37,438 nt of DNA from Pseudolabrys sp. (GTDB taxonomy: Bacteria; Pseudomonadota; Alphaproteobacteria; Rhizobiales; Xanthobacteraceae), in contig SHVM01000015.1 of the NCBI GenBank assembly GCA_009694265.1, forward strand, positions 1-37,438, in the 5' to 3' direction. A model generated the notes under the pieces. That model made no database searches, was not told the origin of the DNA, and saw only the letters and a list, made by a program, of their open reading frames with translations. Numbering within the stretch: the first letter of the stretch is position 1; each line of letters opens with the position of its first letter. Both the position numbers and the translations under genes were made by a program. Below are positions 1 through 8,601 of this stretch, piece after piece.

Positions 1-503
1 CCATCCGCCTTCACGGCTTTGGTCTGCATCGCCGCTTCCGGCACGTTGTAAGGCAGCCAGCGATCGGATGCGCCGCGCGGCTCGGTCAGGCAATGCGCCA
101 TCAGGAATTGCGGTTCCGCGACCAGGCGCTTGAACCATTTCTCCTGCAAATGCTTCGGCGCGAATTGGCGCAACAGAACCGAGACTTTCCAGTTCTGCAC
201 CAGCTTGTCGGCCAAGCCGGAATCGCCGCGCGCGATCTCCTCCGCGATCATGGCGAAGGTCGATACTTCGGTGCCTTTTTCGAGTTCCACGCCGCCGTAT
301 TCTTCCGGCACGCCCAGCGTGCGGATGCCGACCTTCTCGGCACCTTCCAGAATGCTGATCGGCAGCCGGTCTTCCGGAACCATCGACCATTCGCGCTGCC
401 AATTCTGCTTGATAAAGGGCAGGACCACGTCATCGACGAAATCGCGGCAGCTTTGCCGCATCATCCGCTTTTCTTCCGACAAACCTCGGTCGTACATGTG
501 CAT
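1..503 (-). CDS. Acyl-CoA dehydrogenase, N-terminal part (cut by window edge)
   Basis: The frame is open from ATG at 503 down to base 1, giving 167 residues with no stop. The start is fixed by an in-frame TAA immediately upstream and an AAGAGG ribosome site; a second ATG lies two codons in. The N-terminal helical domain of acyl-CoA dehydrogenases is recognisable: the RDFVDDVV segment, GVPEEYGGVE near residue 65, and AHCLTEPRGASD near residue 145, where the flavin-contacting strand begins. The family transfers electrons from an acyl-CoA to electron-transferring flavoprotein in the cytoplasm. Substrate cannot be read, because the catalytic glutamate region lies outside the window. It is transcribed divergently from the MscS-type channel gene with 115 bases between the starts. 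Confidence 0.9.
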   Translation of the reverse strand, partial: MHMYDRGLSEEKRMMRQSCRDFVDDVVLPFIKQNWQREWSMVPEDRLPISILEGAEKVGIRTLGVPEEYGGVELEKGTEVSTFAMIAEEIARGDSGLADKLVQNWKVSVLLRQFAPKHLQEKWFKRLVAEPQFLMAHCLTEPRGASDRWLPYNVPEAAMQTKAVKAD

Positions 504-618
504 AACCTCTTACGGCCTGCCGTGGCGGATGCCGGGCGCTGGCGCGATCTGATATTGGTCCGGATTGCAGGCGAATTCCAAGAGGCTCGTAGCAAGCGGG
601 CTTGGCCGGGAGCGCGGA

Positions 619-1962
619 ATGGACGATGTCCAGCAGTTGACCGGCACCATTGCCGACATAGTCCGCACCGTCGGCCTCGAACTGACGTCATTGCGGCTGC
701 TGCTCCAATTCGGACTGATTCTGCTCGCTGCCATTATTGGAACCGTGTCGGCATCGCTGGTCCGCCGGCGCATCGACCTCCCCGCACTGACGCTCGGCTG
801 GCCGCCATTCCTGCGTGAATTCACACGGCTGCTGCTGGCCAATCTCGGCACCGTCATTTTCGTGGCTGTGGTCGCGATCATGCATGCGGTCATGCTGTCG
901 CTGGCCTTTCCGAGCCGGTCCTACCTGCTTGGCGTGGCGTCGAGCCTCGCCACCGCCTGGGTGGTGATCGCGCTGGTCGCCGGCCTGATCCGCAATCCAT
1001 TCGTCTACCGGCTGGTGGCGGTGTCGGCCTGGACAATCGCGGCGCTCAGCATTCTCGGCCTGTTGACGCCGACCATGACCGCGTTCGACTCGTTTGCGGT
1101 GGTGATCGGCGGCCTGCGGGTGACGCCGCTGCTGGTGATCAAGACCGCCGTGCTGCTGATGCTCACGCTGTGGGCGGCGAATTGGGCCAGCGACTTCCTC
1201 GACCGGCGTGTGCGCAGCACCACCGACCTGACGCCCTCGATCCAGGTACTGATCGGCAAGGTGATTCGCCTCCTGCTGATCACGTTTGCGATCCTGATCG
1301 TGCTTTCGACCGTCGGCATCGATTTTTCCGCGCTCGCACTGTTCTCCGGCGCGATCGGCGTCGGCCTTGGCTTTGGCCTGCAGAAGATCGTCTCCAACCT
1401 GGTGAGCGGCATAATCCTGCTCGCCGACAAATCGATCAAGCCGGGCGACGTGATCTCGGTCGGCGATCATTTCGGCCGCGTTGGCAATATGGGCGCGCGC
1501 TATACCTCGGTCGACACCAGGGACGGCCGCGAATTTCTGATCCCGAACGAAGACTTCATCACCCAGCGGGTGGCGAACTGGACCTATTCGAACGATCTGG
1601 TCCGGCTGTTCGTCAAGTTCAACACCACCTACGACAGCGATCCGCGCCAAGCGCAGGCGGCGGCGGTGGATGCGGCGCTAAGCATCGAGCGCGTTTTGAA
1701 GAAGCCGGTGCCGGCCTGCATGCTGTGCGAATTCGGCACCACCTCGATCGAATTCGAACTATGGTTCTGGATCAAGGATCCGGCGGCCGGCGTGACCAAC
1801 GTGAAAAGCGATGTCCTGCTCGCGCTATGGGACACGCTCGCCAAACAAGGCGTAAAAATCCCGAAACCTGGCCCCGCGCGCGTGATCTACGAACTTGCGC
1901 AGAACAAACCTACAGGCGGCTCCGACGCGCCGCCGGAAGCGAAATCGCCGTTTCCTCCCTAA
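619..1962 (+). CDS. MscS-family mechanosensitive ion channel
   Basis: The 447-residue product has about five or six hydrophobic segments in its first 245 residues, followed by the MscS core. The pore-lining helix is glycine-rich (GAIGVGLGFGLQ, about residues 244-255). The beta domain follows at about 258-320 (IKPGDVISVGDHFGRV, IPNEDFITQRVANWTYSN). A cytoplasmic alpha/beta domain closes the protein, ending in a proline-rich tail. The family opens under membrane tension to release solutes in osmotic downshock. It is longer than E. coli MscS (286 residues) because of extra N-terminal helices. I chose ATG 619 because GGGAG sits six bases before it; an in-frame ATG at 565 has no such site. The fold call is firm; the gating stimulus is inferred. 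Confidence 0.9.
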   Translation: MDDVQQLTGTIADIVRTVGLELTSLRLLLQFGLILLAAIIGTVSASLVRRRIDLPALTLGWPPFLREFTRLLLANLGTVIFVAVVAIMHAVMLSLAFPSRSYLLGVASSLATAWVVIALVAGLIRNPFVYRLVAVSAWTIAALSILGLLTPTMTAFDSFAVVIGGLRVTPLLVIKTAVLLMLTLWAANWASDFLDRRVRSTTDLTPSIQVLIGKVIRLLLITFAILIVLSTVGIDFSALALFSGAIGVGLGFGLQKIVSNLVSGIILLADKSIKPGDVISVGDHFGRVGNMGARYTSVDTRDGREFLIPNEDFITQRVANWTYSNDLVRLFVKFNTTYDSDPRQAQAAAVDAALSIERVLKKPVPACMLCEFGTTSIEFELWFWIKDPAAGVTNVKSDVLLALWDTLAKQGVKIPKPGPARVIYELAQNKPTGGSDAPPEAKSPFPP

Positions 1963-1974
1963 GTGGCCTGGCGC

Positions 1975-3156
1975 TCACGCCGCCTTGCGCGACGCCAGGA
2001 ACTCACCCATGCGGCCCAGCGCTTTAAGAATGTTCTCGGTCGAGTTGGCGTAGGACAGCCGCACATAGCCTTCGCCGAGAATGCCGAAGTCGGGCCCGCC
2101 GATAATGGCGACGCCGGCGTCTTCCAGCAGCGACGAGGCCAGCGGCTTCGCCTTCCAGCCGGTGCGCTTGATGTTGGGGAAGGCATAGAACGCGCCCTTC
2201 GGGACCGCACAGGACACGCCGGGCAATTTGTTCAAACCCTCGACCACGACTTTGCGGCGCTTGTCGAACTCGGCGATCATCTTCGCCACTTCGTCCTGCG
2301 GACCTTTCAGCGCGGCCAGGCCGGCAAATTGCGCCGAGGCATTGACGCAGGAATGCAGATTGACCGCTAGCTTGCGCGCATAGTCGTAGAGTTTGCCCGG
2401 CCACACCGCATAACCGAGCCGCCAGCCGGTCATGGCATAGGTCTTCGACCAGCCGTTGAGCAGGATCAGCCGGTCGCGGATCGAGGGATAGGTCAAAAGA
2501 CACACATGCGTCTCGCCGTCATAGGTCATGTGGTCATATATCTCGTCCGACATGATCGCGACATCCGGCCACTTTTCCAAACCAGCGACGAGCTTGTCGA
2601 CTTCCGCCTTGCCGGTGACGCCACCGGTTGGATTGGCAGGTGAGTTGAGAATCAAGAGCCGCGTCTTCGGCGTGATTAACTTGAGCGTCTCTTCTGCCGA
2701 AAACGCGAAACCGTTCTCCTCGCGGATCGGCACCGGAATGGGTTTGGCGCCGGTGAACTCGATCATCGAGCGATAGATCGGGAAGCCCGGATCGGGATAG
2801 AGGATTTCCGCACCCGGCTCACCGAACATCAGGATCGACATGAACATGGTCGGCTTGCCGCCGGGCATGATCATCACGCTGTCGGGTGAGACCTCGACCT
2901 TGAAGCGCTTATACAGGTCGGCGGCCACCGCCTCGCGCAGCGGCAGAATGCCATTCGCCGCGGTGTAGCCATGGTGGCCATCGCGCAGCGCTTTCACCGC
3001 CGCCTCGACAATGAAATCGGGTGTGCGGAAATCGGGCTGGCCGATGCCGAGATTGATGATGTCGCGCCCTTGCGCGATCAGGGCATTGGCGCGGGCTAGC
3101 ACCGCAAAGGCGTTTTCCTCACCGATGCGGTCAAAGGCCGCGATGGTACGAAGCAT
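1975..3156 (-). CDS. Class I/II pyridoxal-phosphate aminotransferase
   Basis: The 393-residue length is typical of fold-type I aminotransferases. Visible landmarks are the NSPANPTGG loop at 171-179, DEIYDH at 204-209 with the pyridine-nitrogen aspartate, the Schiff-base lysine K238 in NGWSKTYAMTGWRLGY, and R246 for phosphate binding. A C-terminal YVRLSYANS segment carries the substrate-carboxylate arginine. The enzyme transfers amino groups between an amino acid and a 2-oxoacid; aspartate/aromatic or alanine-type specificity cannot be separated by eye. GGGGAGGA precedes ATG 3156 at good spacing. It ends 12 bases from the end of the channel gene, convergently, and no partner gene clarifies its pathway. 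Confidence 0.92.
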   Translation of the reverse strand: MLRTIAAFDRIGEENAFAVLARANALIAQGRDIINLGIGQPDFRTPDFIVEAAVKALRDGHHGYTAANGILPLREAVAADLYKRFKVEVSPDSVMIMPGGKPTMFMSILMFGEPGAEILYPDPGFPIYRSMIEFTGAKPIPVPIREENGFAFSAEETLKLITPKTRLLILNSPANPTGGVTGKAEVDKLVAGLEKWPDVAIMSDEIYDHMTYDGETHVCLLTYPSIRDRLILLNGWSKTYAMTGWRLGYAVWPGKLYDYARKLAVNLHSCVNASAQFAGLAALKGPQDEVAKMIAEFDKRRKVVVEGLNKLPGVSCAVPKGAFYAFPNIKRTGWKAKPLASSLLEDAGVAIIGGPDFGILGEGYVRLSYANSTENILKALGRMGEFLASRKAA

Positions 3157-3277
3157 GGCTCATTCCTCCCCGGGCGCGGGCCAGGCCCCTCTTGAGCTGT
3201 GGAGCGCCGCCGCTTGAATTTTGCGGCAGTTCACCCGATTGGCTGAGGAAAATCAAATGGGCCGGGCGGGCGCCTCT

Positions 3278-3550
3278 TCAGGGTTCGCCGCCGTATCGGG
3301 CGCCCATATCGCGAAAGATCTGCGAGCGAATAAACGGATCGGGATCGTCGCCCAAGTAATCTTGACCATTATAGATAGCGCCAGCCGGGTACAGATTTGT
3401 GCCCCGGTACTTGCCCTGCATGCGAGCGCTCGTGTGACTGTCGGTAGTTTTCTTGTGCTTGCGTGCTTTGGCGGCTTCAGCCGGCGCAGACGCGGCGGCA
3501 AAAGCAAGTCCGATGACGCAAGCCATACATTTGAGCGTGAGCGATGACAT
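3278..3550 (-). CDS. Small secreted basic protein, unknown function
   Basis: This 90-residue product begins with a classical signal peptide: charged start, hydrophobic CVIGLAFAAASA, and likely cleavage near APAEAA at about residue 27. A lysine/arginine-rich stretch (KARKHKK) and a Tyr/Gly/Asp-rich tail with GTNLYPAGAIYNGQDYLGDD follow. AAGGGG lies eight bases before the ATG. It resembles the many short secreted proteins of unknown function in Bradyrhizobiaceae. I recognise no named domain. It stands alone between the aminotransferase and the divergent lyase operon. Confidence 0.75.
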   Translation of the reverse strand: MSSLTLKCMACVIGLAFAAASAPAEAAKARKHKKTTDSHTSARMQGKYRGTNLYPAGAIYNGQDYLGDDPDPFIRSQIFRDMGARYGGEP

Positions 3551-3871
3551 GATGGCAACCCCTTGAGCGTGCAAGCCGCGTCCAGGCCTTAAGCATTCAT
3601 GAGGACGCCCTCCTCCTATCCGATAGCCAAGGCGGCACAAGGCTATCCGGCCGAAACTCCGATCACAATTCGGTGTCGGAATATCCGCGCGTGCCGGGGG
3701 TTTTACGCTGCTGGCCGAAGCCATGTGCGATCTCCGGCGCCCCGCAACCTCGCATGAATTTCGCGCATGAATTTCGTGCATGGCTGCATCACGGAATAAC
3801 ATTGTCCTGGTGCGCGCAATCGTGGCACGGTCGCACCCGTTTTCCGCCCCGAATTTGCCGAGAGATCGCTT
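3551..3871. promoter_or_regulatory. Divergent intergenic region with inverted repeat and 13-bp tandem repeat
   Basis: This 321-base region separates a minus-strand secreted protein from the plus-strand operon starting at 3872. It contains an inverted repeat GATAGCC/GGCTATC (3622-3628 and 3641-3647, 12-base spacer). It also contains a perfect direct tandem repeat of the 13-mer CGCATGAATTTCG at 3751-3763 and 3764-3776, followed by a partial third CGTGCATG. Either could be a regulator-binding site. I see no convincing coding frame and no strong -35/-10 pair. Confidence 0.45.
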
Positions 3872-4720
3872 ATGCCCAGCCCCTCGACCGCCGATAAACG
3901 CGCCGTGTTTCGCCGTTTGCATGAGAGCGGCTGTTTCGTCATCCCCAACCCGTGGAATATCGGCAGCGCCCGTTATCTCCAGGGGCTCGGCTTCAAGGCG
4001 CTGGCGACCACCAGTTCGGGCTACGCCCATGCGCAGGGTTTCGCCGATGGCGAGCAATCCTGCGATGAGGTTCTCGCTCACTTCCGCGAGATCGCCGGGG
4101 CAACCGGCGTGCCGGTCAATGCCGACTTCGAGGGCGGCTTTGCCGATGACCCCGGCCGCATGGCCGAGAATGTGACGCGTTGCATTGCGACTGGCATCGC
4201 CGGCTTGTCGATCGAGGACTCCACTGGCGACCCCAACCAACCGCTGTACGATTTCGACCTCGCGCTTGCCCGCGTAAAGGCCGCGCGCGCAGCGATCGAC
4301 AAGGCCGGCGGCGATGTCTTGTTCACCGCGCGTACCGAGGGCTTTATCCGCGGCAGGCCGGATCTGGACGAAACCATCCGCCGGCTGAAAGCCTTTGCTG
4401 ATGCCGGCGCCGATTGTCTCTACTCGCCCGGCATCAAAACGCGCGAGCAGATCGAGGCGACCGTGAAGGCGGTCGCACCGAAGCCGATCAATTTTCTCAA
4501 CAGCGGCGCGTTTGGCTTCACGGTCAAAGACCTCGCCCAGCTGGGCGTGCGCCGCATCAGCGTGGGCGGCACGCTGGCGCGCGTGGCCATGCACGCGTTC
4601 ATCAAGGCGGCGCGTGAAATCGCGGATGCCGGCACGTTCGACGGTTTCGCCGGGGTGGTGACGAACGCCGAGCTCAACGCATTCTTTCACGGCGACTTCT
4701 CGAAACGGCCGAAACCATGA
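3872..4720 (+). CDS. Isocitrate lyase/PEP mutase-superfamily enzyme
   Basis: The 282-residue protein matches the PEP mutase-like branch of the isocitrate lyase superfamily. Supporting segments are FVIPNPWNIGSARYL at 22-36, ATTSSGYAHAQG at 45-56, the metal-binding loop VNADFEGGF at 82-90, and GLSIEDSTGD at 111-120. The KKCGH catalytic loop of true isocitrate lyase is absent. Members cleave or form C-C or C-P bonds next to a 2-oxo or 2-hydroxy acid (2-methylisocitrate lyase, oxaloacetate decarboxylase, PEP mutase). The exact reaction is not determinable here. It is the first gene of a four-gene unit; its TGA overlaps the next ATG by four bases, implying translational coupling. Confidence 0.85.
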   Translation: MPSPSTADKRAVFRRLHESGCFVIPNPWNIGSARYLQGLGFKALATTSSGYAHAQGFADGEQSCDEVLAHFREIAGATGVPVNADFEGGFADDPGRMAENVTRCIATGIAGLSIEDSTGDPNQPLYDFDLALARVKAARAAIDKAGGDVLFTARTEGFIRGRPDLDETIRRLKAFADAGADCLYSPGIKTREQIEATVKAVAPKPINFLNSGAFGFTVKDLAQLGVRRISVGGTLARVAMHAFIKAAREIADAGTFDGFAGVVTNAELNAFFHGDFSKRPKP

Positions 4721-5421
4721 GCGATGACCGCCATCCGATAACCGGCCAAACGATCGGCGCGCTCGTCGACACAGCTCCGGCGCAGTGCCCCGGCCCGGTG
4801 ACGCTCAAGGGCCGTTACGGACGTCTTGAAAAGCTCGCCGCGCGTCATACGGCTAGTCTCTGGACGGCATTCGCCGGGCATGACGAGGTTTGGACTTATA
4901 TTACAAGCGATGGGCCATTTGCGAACCTGACGGAATTTTCCGCTTTGATTGAAAAACGCGCGGCGGCCGACGACCCTTACGCTTACGCGATCATCGACGG
5001 CGCCGGGAACGCCGTCGGTTATTTCACCTTGATGGAAATCCGGCCGCAGATGCGGGTCATCGAGGTCGGCCATGTACTCTATTCACCGGCGCTGCAGCGC
5101 ACGCCGCTTGGCACCGAGGTGCAGTTTTTGCTGGCGCAATACGCCTTCGAGACCCTCGGCTATCGCCGCTACGAATGGAAATGCAATGCGCTCAACGCGG
5201 CGTCCCGCGGCGCCGCGCTTCGCTACGGCTTTGTCTATGAAGGCACCTTCCGCCAGCATTTGATCGCCAAGGGCCGCAACCGCGATAATGCCTGGTTCTC
5301 CATGCTCGACAGCGAATGGCCGGAACGCAAGGCCAACTTCGAGCGCTGGCTGGCGCCGGAAAATTTCGCTGACGGCAAGCAGAAGCTAAGCCTGAGCACG
5401 CTGAACGGCGCAACGGAATGA
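4717..5421 (+). CDS. GNAT-family N-acetyltransferase (RimJ/RimL type)
   Basis: The 234-residue product carries a GNAT fold in about residues 35-190. The acceptor-side segment YAYAIIDGAGNAVGYFTLMEI is followed by the acetyl-CoA-binding strand-helix region (VIEVGHVLYSPALQRTPLGT) and the late motif YRRYEWKCNALNAASRGAALRYGF, which resembles RimJ/RimL-type acetyltransferases. The family transfers an acetyl group from acetyl-CoA to an amine; the substrate is unknown. It overlaps both neighbours by ATGA junctions, so it is certainly co-expressed with the lyase-like enzyme and the exporter. Acetylation of a metabolite before export is an inference from that context. Confidence 0.88.
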   Translation: MSDDRHPITGQTIGALVDTAPAQCPGPVTLKGRYGRLEKLAARHTASLWTAFAGHDEVWTYITSDGPFANLTEFSALIEKRAAADDPYAYAIIDGAGNAVGYFTLMEIRPQMRVIEVGHVLYSPALQRTPLGTEVQFLLAQYAFETLGYRRYEWKCNALNAASRGAALRYGFVYEGTFRQHLIAKGRNRDNAWFSMLDSEWPERKANFERWLAPENFADGKQKLSLSTLNGATE

Positions 5422-6665
5422 GCTACCCCACCCAGTCGGTGCCCGGTCTTCTGCACCAACGGCCGTTCGTGTTGTTCTGGCTGGCACGCCTGAGCGCGAC
5501 CATGGGCTACCATATGCTGGCGCTGACCATCGGCTGGCAAATCTACGAGCTCACCAACAGCGCCTTCGATCTCGGCCTGGTCGGCCTGATCCAGTTCGTG
5601 CCATCGGTCGTGCTCACGCTGCTGATCGGACACGCCGCCGACCATTACGACCGCCGCATGATCGTGCGCGCGGCGCAGAGCGTCTATGCCTTGGCCGCGG
5701 TCATGATAACGGCCGCTTTGCTCACAGGTCAGCTCAGCCGCAACCTGCTGTTCGTCACGGTGTTCATGATCGGCTGTGCGCGCGCCTTCGAAATGCCAAC
5801 CGCGCATGCGCTCGCCCCCGCGCTGGTGCCGGCGCCGATGATCCCGCGTGCGATCGCGGCCTGGTCGTCCGCCAACCAGGTAGCGGTCATTTGCGGCCCC
5901 GCGCTCGGCGGCTTGATCTATACGGTCAGTCCCCTGCTGGTCGGCGTGTTCTGTCTGGTGTTTTTCACCGGTTCCATCGCGCTGATCAGTTTCGTGCGCG
6001 CCAAAGGCCCGGCCGCCAATCCCGACCCGCCAACATTTGCTTCCGTTCTCGCCGGGTTCGACTATGTCCGCGGCAGGCCGCGGCTGCTCGGCGTGATTAC
6101 ACTCGACCTGTTCGTGGTGGTGCTCGGCGGCGCCACTGCGCTGCTGCCGATCTTTGCCAAGGATATTCTGGAAGTCGGACCGATCGGACTAGGGCTGCTG
6201 CGCTCGGCACCGGCGGCCGGCGCGCTGATCACCGCGATCGTCTTGTCGCGGCATCCGGTCGAGCGCCACCTCGGGCGCAAGATGTTCGCCGCTGTGGCGG
6301 TCTATGGCGTTGCGACCGTCGCATTCGGGCTGTCGACATCATTTCCGCTCTCGCTGCTGGTGCTCGCGATACTCGGTGCTTCCGATGCCGTTAGCGTCGT
6401 CATTCGCTTCTCGCTGGTACAGATCGAAACGCCCGACGAAAAGCGCGGCCGGGTGAGCGCGATCAACTACCTTCTGGTCGGCTCCTCGAATACACTGGGC
6501 GAGTTCGAGTCCGGCATGGTTGCCGGCTGGCTCGGCACGATGCCGTCGGTGGTCATCGGCGGGATAGGTTCACTATTAGTCGCTGCGACCTGGATGGGAT
6601 TGTTTCCGGATTTACGCCGCATCGATCGCTTTGAACCGGCACATGACAAAGAAGCGAGGACATAG
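5418..6665 (+). CDS. MFS transporter (EntS-like, DHA3-type exporter)
   Basis: The 415-residue protein has about twelve hydrophobic segments. The MFS motif A between helices 2 and 3 reads GHAADHYDRRMIVR (about residues 72-85). A conserved FEMPTAHALAPALVP segment near residue 130 is characteristic of the EntS/DHA3 exporter group. It should be an inner-membrane proton-driven exporter of a small molecule. It starts inside the acetyltransferase stop (ATGA) and its TAG stop shares one base with the next gene's GTG start. The substrate is unknown; the co-transcribed acetyltransferase and dehydrogenase suggest a small organic acid or modified metabolite. Confidence 0.88.
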   Translation: MSYPTQSVPGLLHQRPFVLFWLARLSATMGYHMLALTIGWQIYELTNSAFDLGLVGLIQFVPSVVLTLLIGHAADHYDRRMIVRAAQSVYALAAVMITAALLTGQLSRNLLFVTVFMIGCARAFEMPTAHALAPALVPAPMIPRAIAAWSSANQVAVICGPALGGLIYTVSPLLVGVFCLVFFTGSIALISFVRAKGPAANPDPPTFASVLAGFDYVRGRPRLLGVITLDLFVVVLGGATALLPIFAKDILEVGPIGLGLLRSAPAAGALITAIVLSRHPVERHLGRKMFAAVAVYGVATVAFGLSTSFPLSLLVLAILGASDAVSVVIRFSLVQIETPDEKRGRVSAINYLLVGSSNTLGEFESGMVAGWLGTMPSVVIGGIGSLLVAATWMGLFPDLRRIDRFEPAHDKEART

Positions 6666-7645
6666 TGCATATTCTGATCACCGGCGCGGCGGGTATGATC
6701 GGCCGCAAGCTCACCGCGCGGCTTGTGAAGAACGGCATGCTCAACAGCAGGACAATCGACCGGCTTACGCTGATCGATGTAGTCGCGCCTGAAAAACCCG
6801 CCGGCTTCGCCGGTGCCGTTGAGCTTTTAACCGGCGATCTCGCCGCCCCAGGCGCCGCAGCCAAGGCGGCGGCAGGTAGGCCCGACGTGATCTTCCATCT
6901 CGCCGGCGTGGTGTCGGGCGAGGCGGAAACCGATTTTGAAAAGGGCTACCACGTCAATCTCGACGGCACACGCGCGCTGCTGGAAGCGGTCCGTGCCGTT
7001 GGCAATGGCTACAAGCCGAAATTTGTTTTTACCTCGTCGATCGCTGTGTTCGGCGCGCCGTTCCCCTACGCGATCCCTGATGATTTCCACCTGACGCCGC
7101 TCACCTCCTACGGCACCCAAAAGGCCATCAGCGAACTGCTGCTCGCCGACTATACGCGGCGCGGATTTCTCGACGGCGTCGGTATTCGCCTGCCGACCAT
7201 CTGCGTACGGCCGGGCAAGCCGAACAAGGCTGCATCCGGCTTTTTTTCCGGTATCATCCGCGAGCCGCTTGCAGGCCAAGAAGCGTTGCTGCCGGTCGCC
7301 GACAGCGTCCGCCATACCCACGCCAGCCCGCGAGCAGCGATCGAGTTCCTCATTCATGCGGCGGGCTTGACGCGCGAGCAACTAGGACCCCGCATCAGTC
7401 TCGCGATGCCCGGCGTGTGTTGCACCGTCGCCGAGCAGATCGAATCGCTCGCACGGATCGCCGGCCCCAAGGTGGCCGCGCGCATCCGCCGTGAGCCGGA
7501 CGAGCTGGTTGTGCGCATCGTCAGCGGCTGGTCGGAACGCTTCGATGCCAAGCGCGCGGGTGCGCTCGGTTTCAAGGCCGAGGCGACGTTCGATGACATC
7601 ATCCGCGCGCATATTGAGGATGAACTGGGCGGAAAAATCGCCTAG
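6665..7645 (+). CDS. denD: D-erythronate dehydrogenase-like NAD-dependent SDR
   Basis: The 326-residue extended SDR has the NAD-binding GAAGMIG at 7-13, VFHLA-type strand (VIFHLAGVVSG) at 75-85, catalytic S124/S125, and Y149-x3-K153. The length and the segments RLPTICVRPGKPNKAASGFFSGIIREPL and LPVADSVRHTHASPRAA match the DenD family, which oxidises D-erythronate to its 3-oxo (tetronate) form. The start is GTG at 6665, sharing one base with the preceding TAG. The kinase and aldolase that usually follow DenD (OtnK, OtnC/OtnI) are not in the window; instead it is coupled to a PEP mutase-like enzyme and an exporter. The symbol is by resemblance and the true substrate could differ. Confidence 0.75.
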   Translation: MHILITGAAGMIGRKLTARLVKNGMLNSRTIDRLTLIDVVAPEKPAGFAGAVELLTGDLAAPGAAAKAAAGRPDVIFHLAGVVSGEAETDFEKGYHVNLDGTRALLEAVRAVGNGYKPKFVFTSSIAVFGAPFPYAIPDDFHLTPLTSYGTQKAISELLLADYTRRGFLDGVGIRLPTICVRPGKPNKAASGFFSGIIREPLAGQEALLPVADSVRHTHASPRAAIEFLIHAAGLTREQLGPRISLAMPGVCCTVAEQIESLARIAGPKVAARIRREPDELVVRIVSGWSERFDAKRAGALGFKAEATFDDIIRAHIEDELGGKIA

Positions 7646-7721
7646 TTGCCTCCTCCAGCATGCGAATTAGCAACGAAAGCGCGCGCTTGCGCCGCGCGGC
7701 CCAAGCCTTACATTACTCATC

Positions 7722-8561
7722 ATGACCTATGTCGATGCCGCCGTCGCGCCGCTGCGCAAGACCGGCCAGATCAAAATTCACGGCCCCACCGCCTTCGCCG
7801 GCATGCGCAAGGCCGGCCAGCTCGTGGCGCGCTGTCTTGACATGTTGACCGAACATGTCCGGCCAGGCGCGCCGACCGAAAAGGTCGACAGGCTGGTCTA
7901 CGACTATGCGATGGATCACGGCGCGCTGCCGGCCACGCTGATGTACCGCGGTTACAAGAAATCCACCTGCACCTCGCTCAATCACGTGGTCTGCCACGGC
8001 ATGCCGGGCGACAAGCCGATGAAGGAAGGCGATATCGTCAATATCGACGTGACGCTGATCCTTGATGGCTGGCACGGCGATTCCAGCCGCATGTACCCCA
8101 TCGGCCAGATCCCCCGCCGCGCCGAACGGCTGATCGAGGTAACCCATGAAGCCATGATGCGCGGCATCGCCACCATCCGCCCCGGCTCGACCTCCGGCGA
8201 CATCGGCGCCGCGATCCAGACCTATGTGGAAGCCCAGCACATGAGCGTGGTGCGCGACTTTTGCGGCCACGGCCTCGGCCGGCTTTTCCATGACGAGCCC
8301 AACATCGTCCATGTCGGCCGGCCCGGCGAAGGCATCGTGCTCAAGCCCGGCATGTTCTTTACGGTCGAGCCGATGATCAATCTCGGCCGCCCGCACGTGA
8401 AAGTGCTGTCCGACGGCTGGACCGCGGTGACGCGCGACCGCCAGCTGTCGGCCCAGTTCGAGCACACCGTGGGTGTCACCGATAAAGGCGTCGAGGTGTT
8501 CACCTTTTCGCCGGCAGGGCTCGACAAGCCGCCGTGCCGATTGCCGCCGGCCAAAGCGTAA
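7722..8561 (+). CDS. map: Methionine aminopeptidase, type I
   Basis: The 279-residue enzyme removes the initiator methionine from nascent proteins in the cytoplasm. All metal ligands and the catalytic histidine align with type I enzymes: H92 (VVCHGMPG), D109 (NIDVTL), D120 (HGDSSRMY), H183 (CGHGLGRLFH), E216 (TVEPMI) and E247 (QFEHTVGV). The N terminus is about a dozen residues longer than in E. coli, as is common in alphaproteobacteria. The C terminus ends in a short proline-rich tail. In related genomes radC follows map directly, and here a radC remnant does so. Confidence 0.97.
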   Translation: MTYVDAAVAPLRKTGQIKIHGPTAFAGMRKAGQLVARCLDMLTEHVRPGAPTEKVDRLVYDYAMDHGALPATLMYRGYKKSTCTSLNHVVCHGMPGDKPMKEGDIVNIDVTLILDGWHGDSSRMYPIGQIPRRAERLIEVTHEAMMRGIATIRPGSTSGDIGAAIQTYVEAQHMSVVRDFCGHGLGRLFHDEPNIVHVGRPGEGIVLKPGMFFTVEPMINLGRPHVKVLSDGWTAVTRDRQLSAQFEHTVGVTDKGVEVFTFSPAGLDKPPCRLPPAKA

Positions 8562-8601
8562 AACTCTCTCTCGTCGATTGCATTTGCTTGCACGACAATC
8601 G

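Noticed and set aside
3872-4720. True isocitrate lyase or 2-methylisocitrate lyase
   Set aside because: The KKCGH/KRCGH catalytic loop is not visible and no propionate or glyoxylate-shunt genes are adjacent; only the superfamily is claimed.
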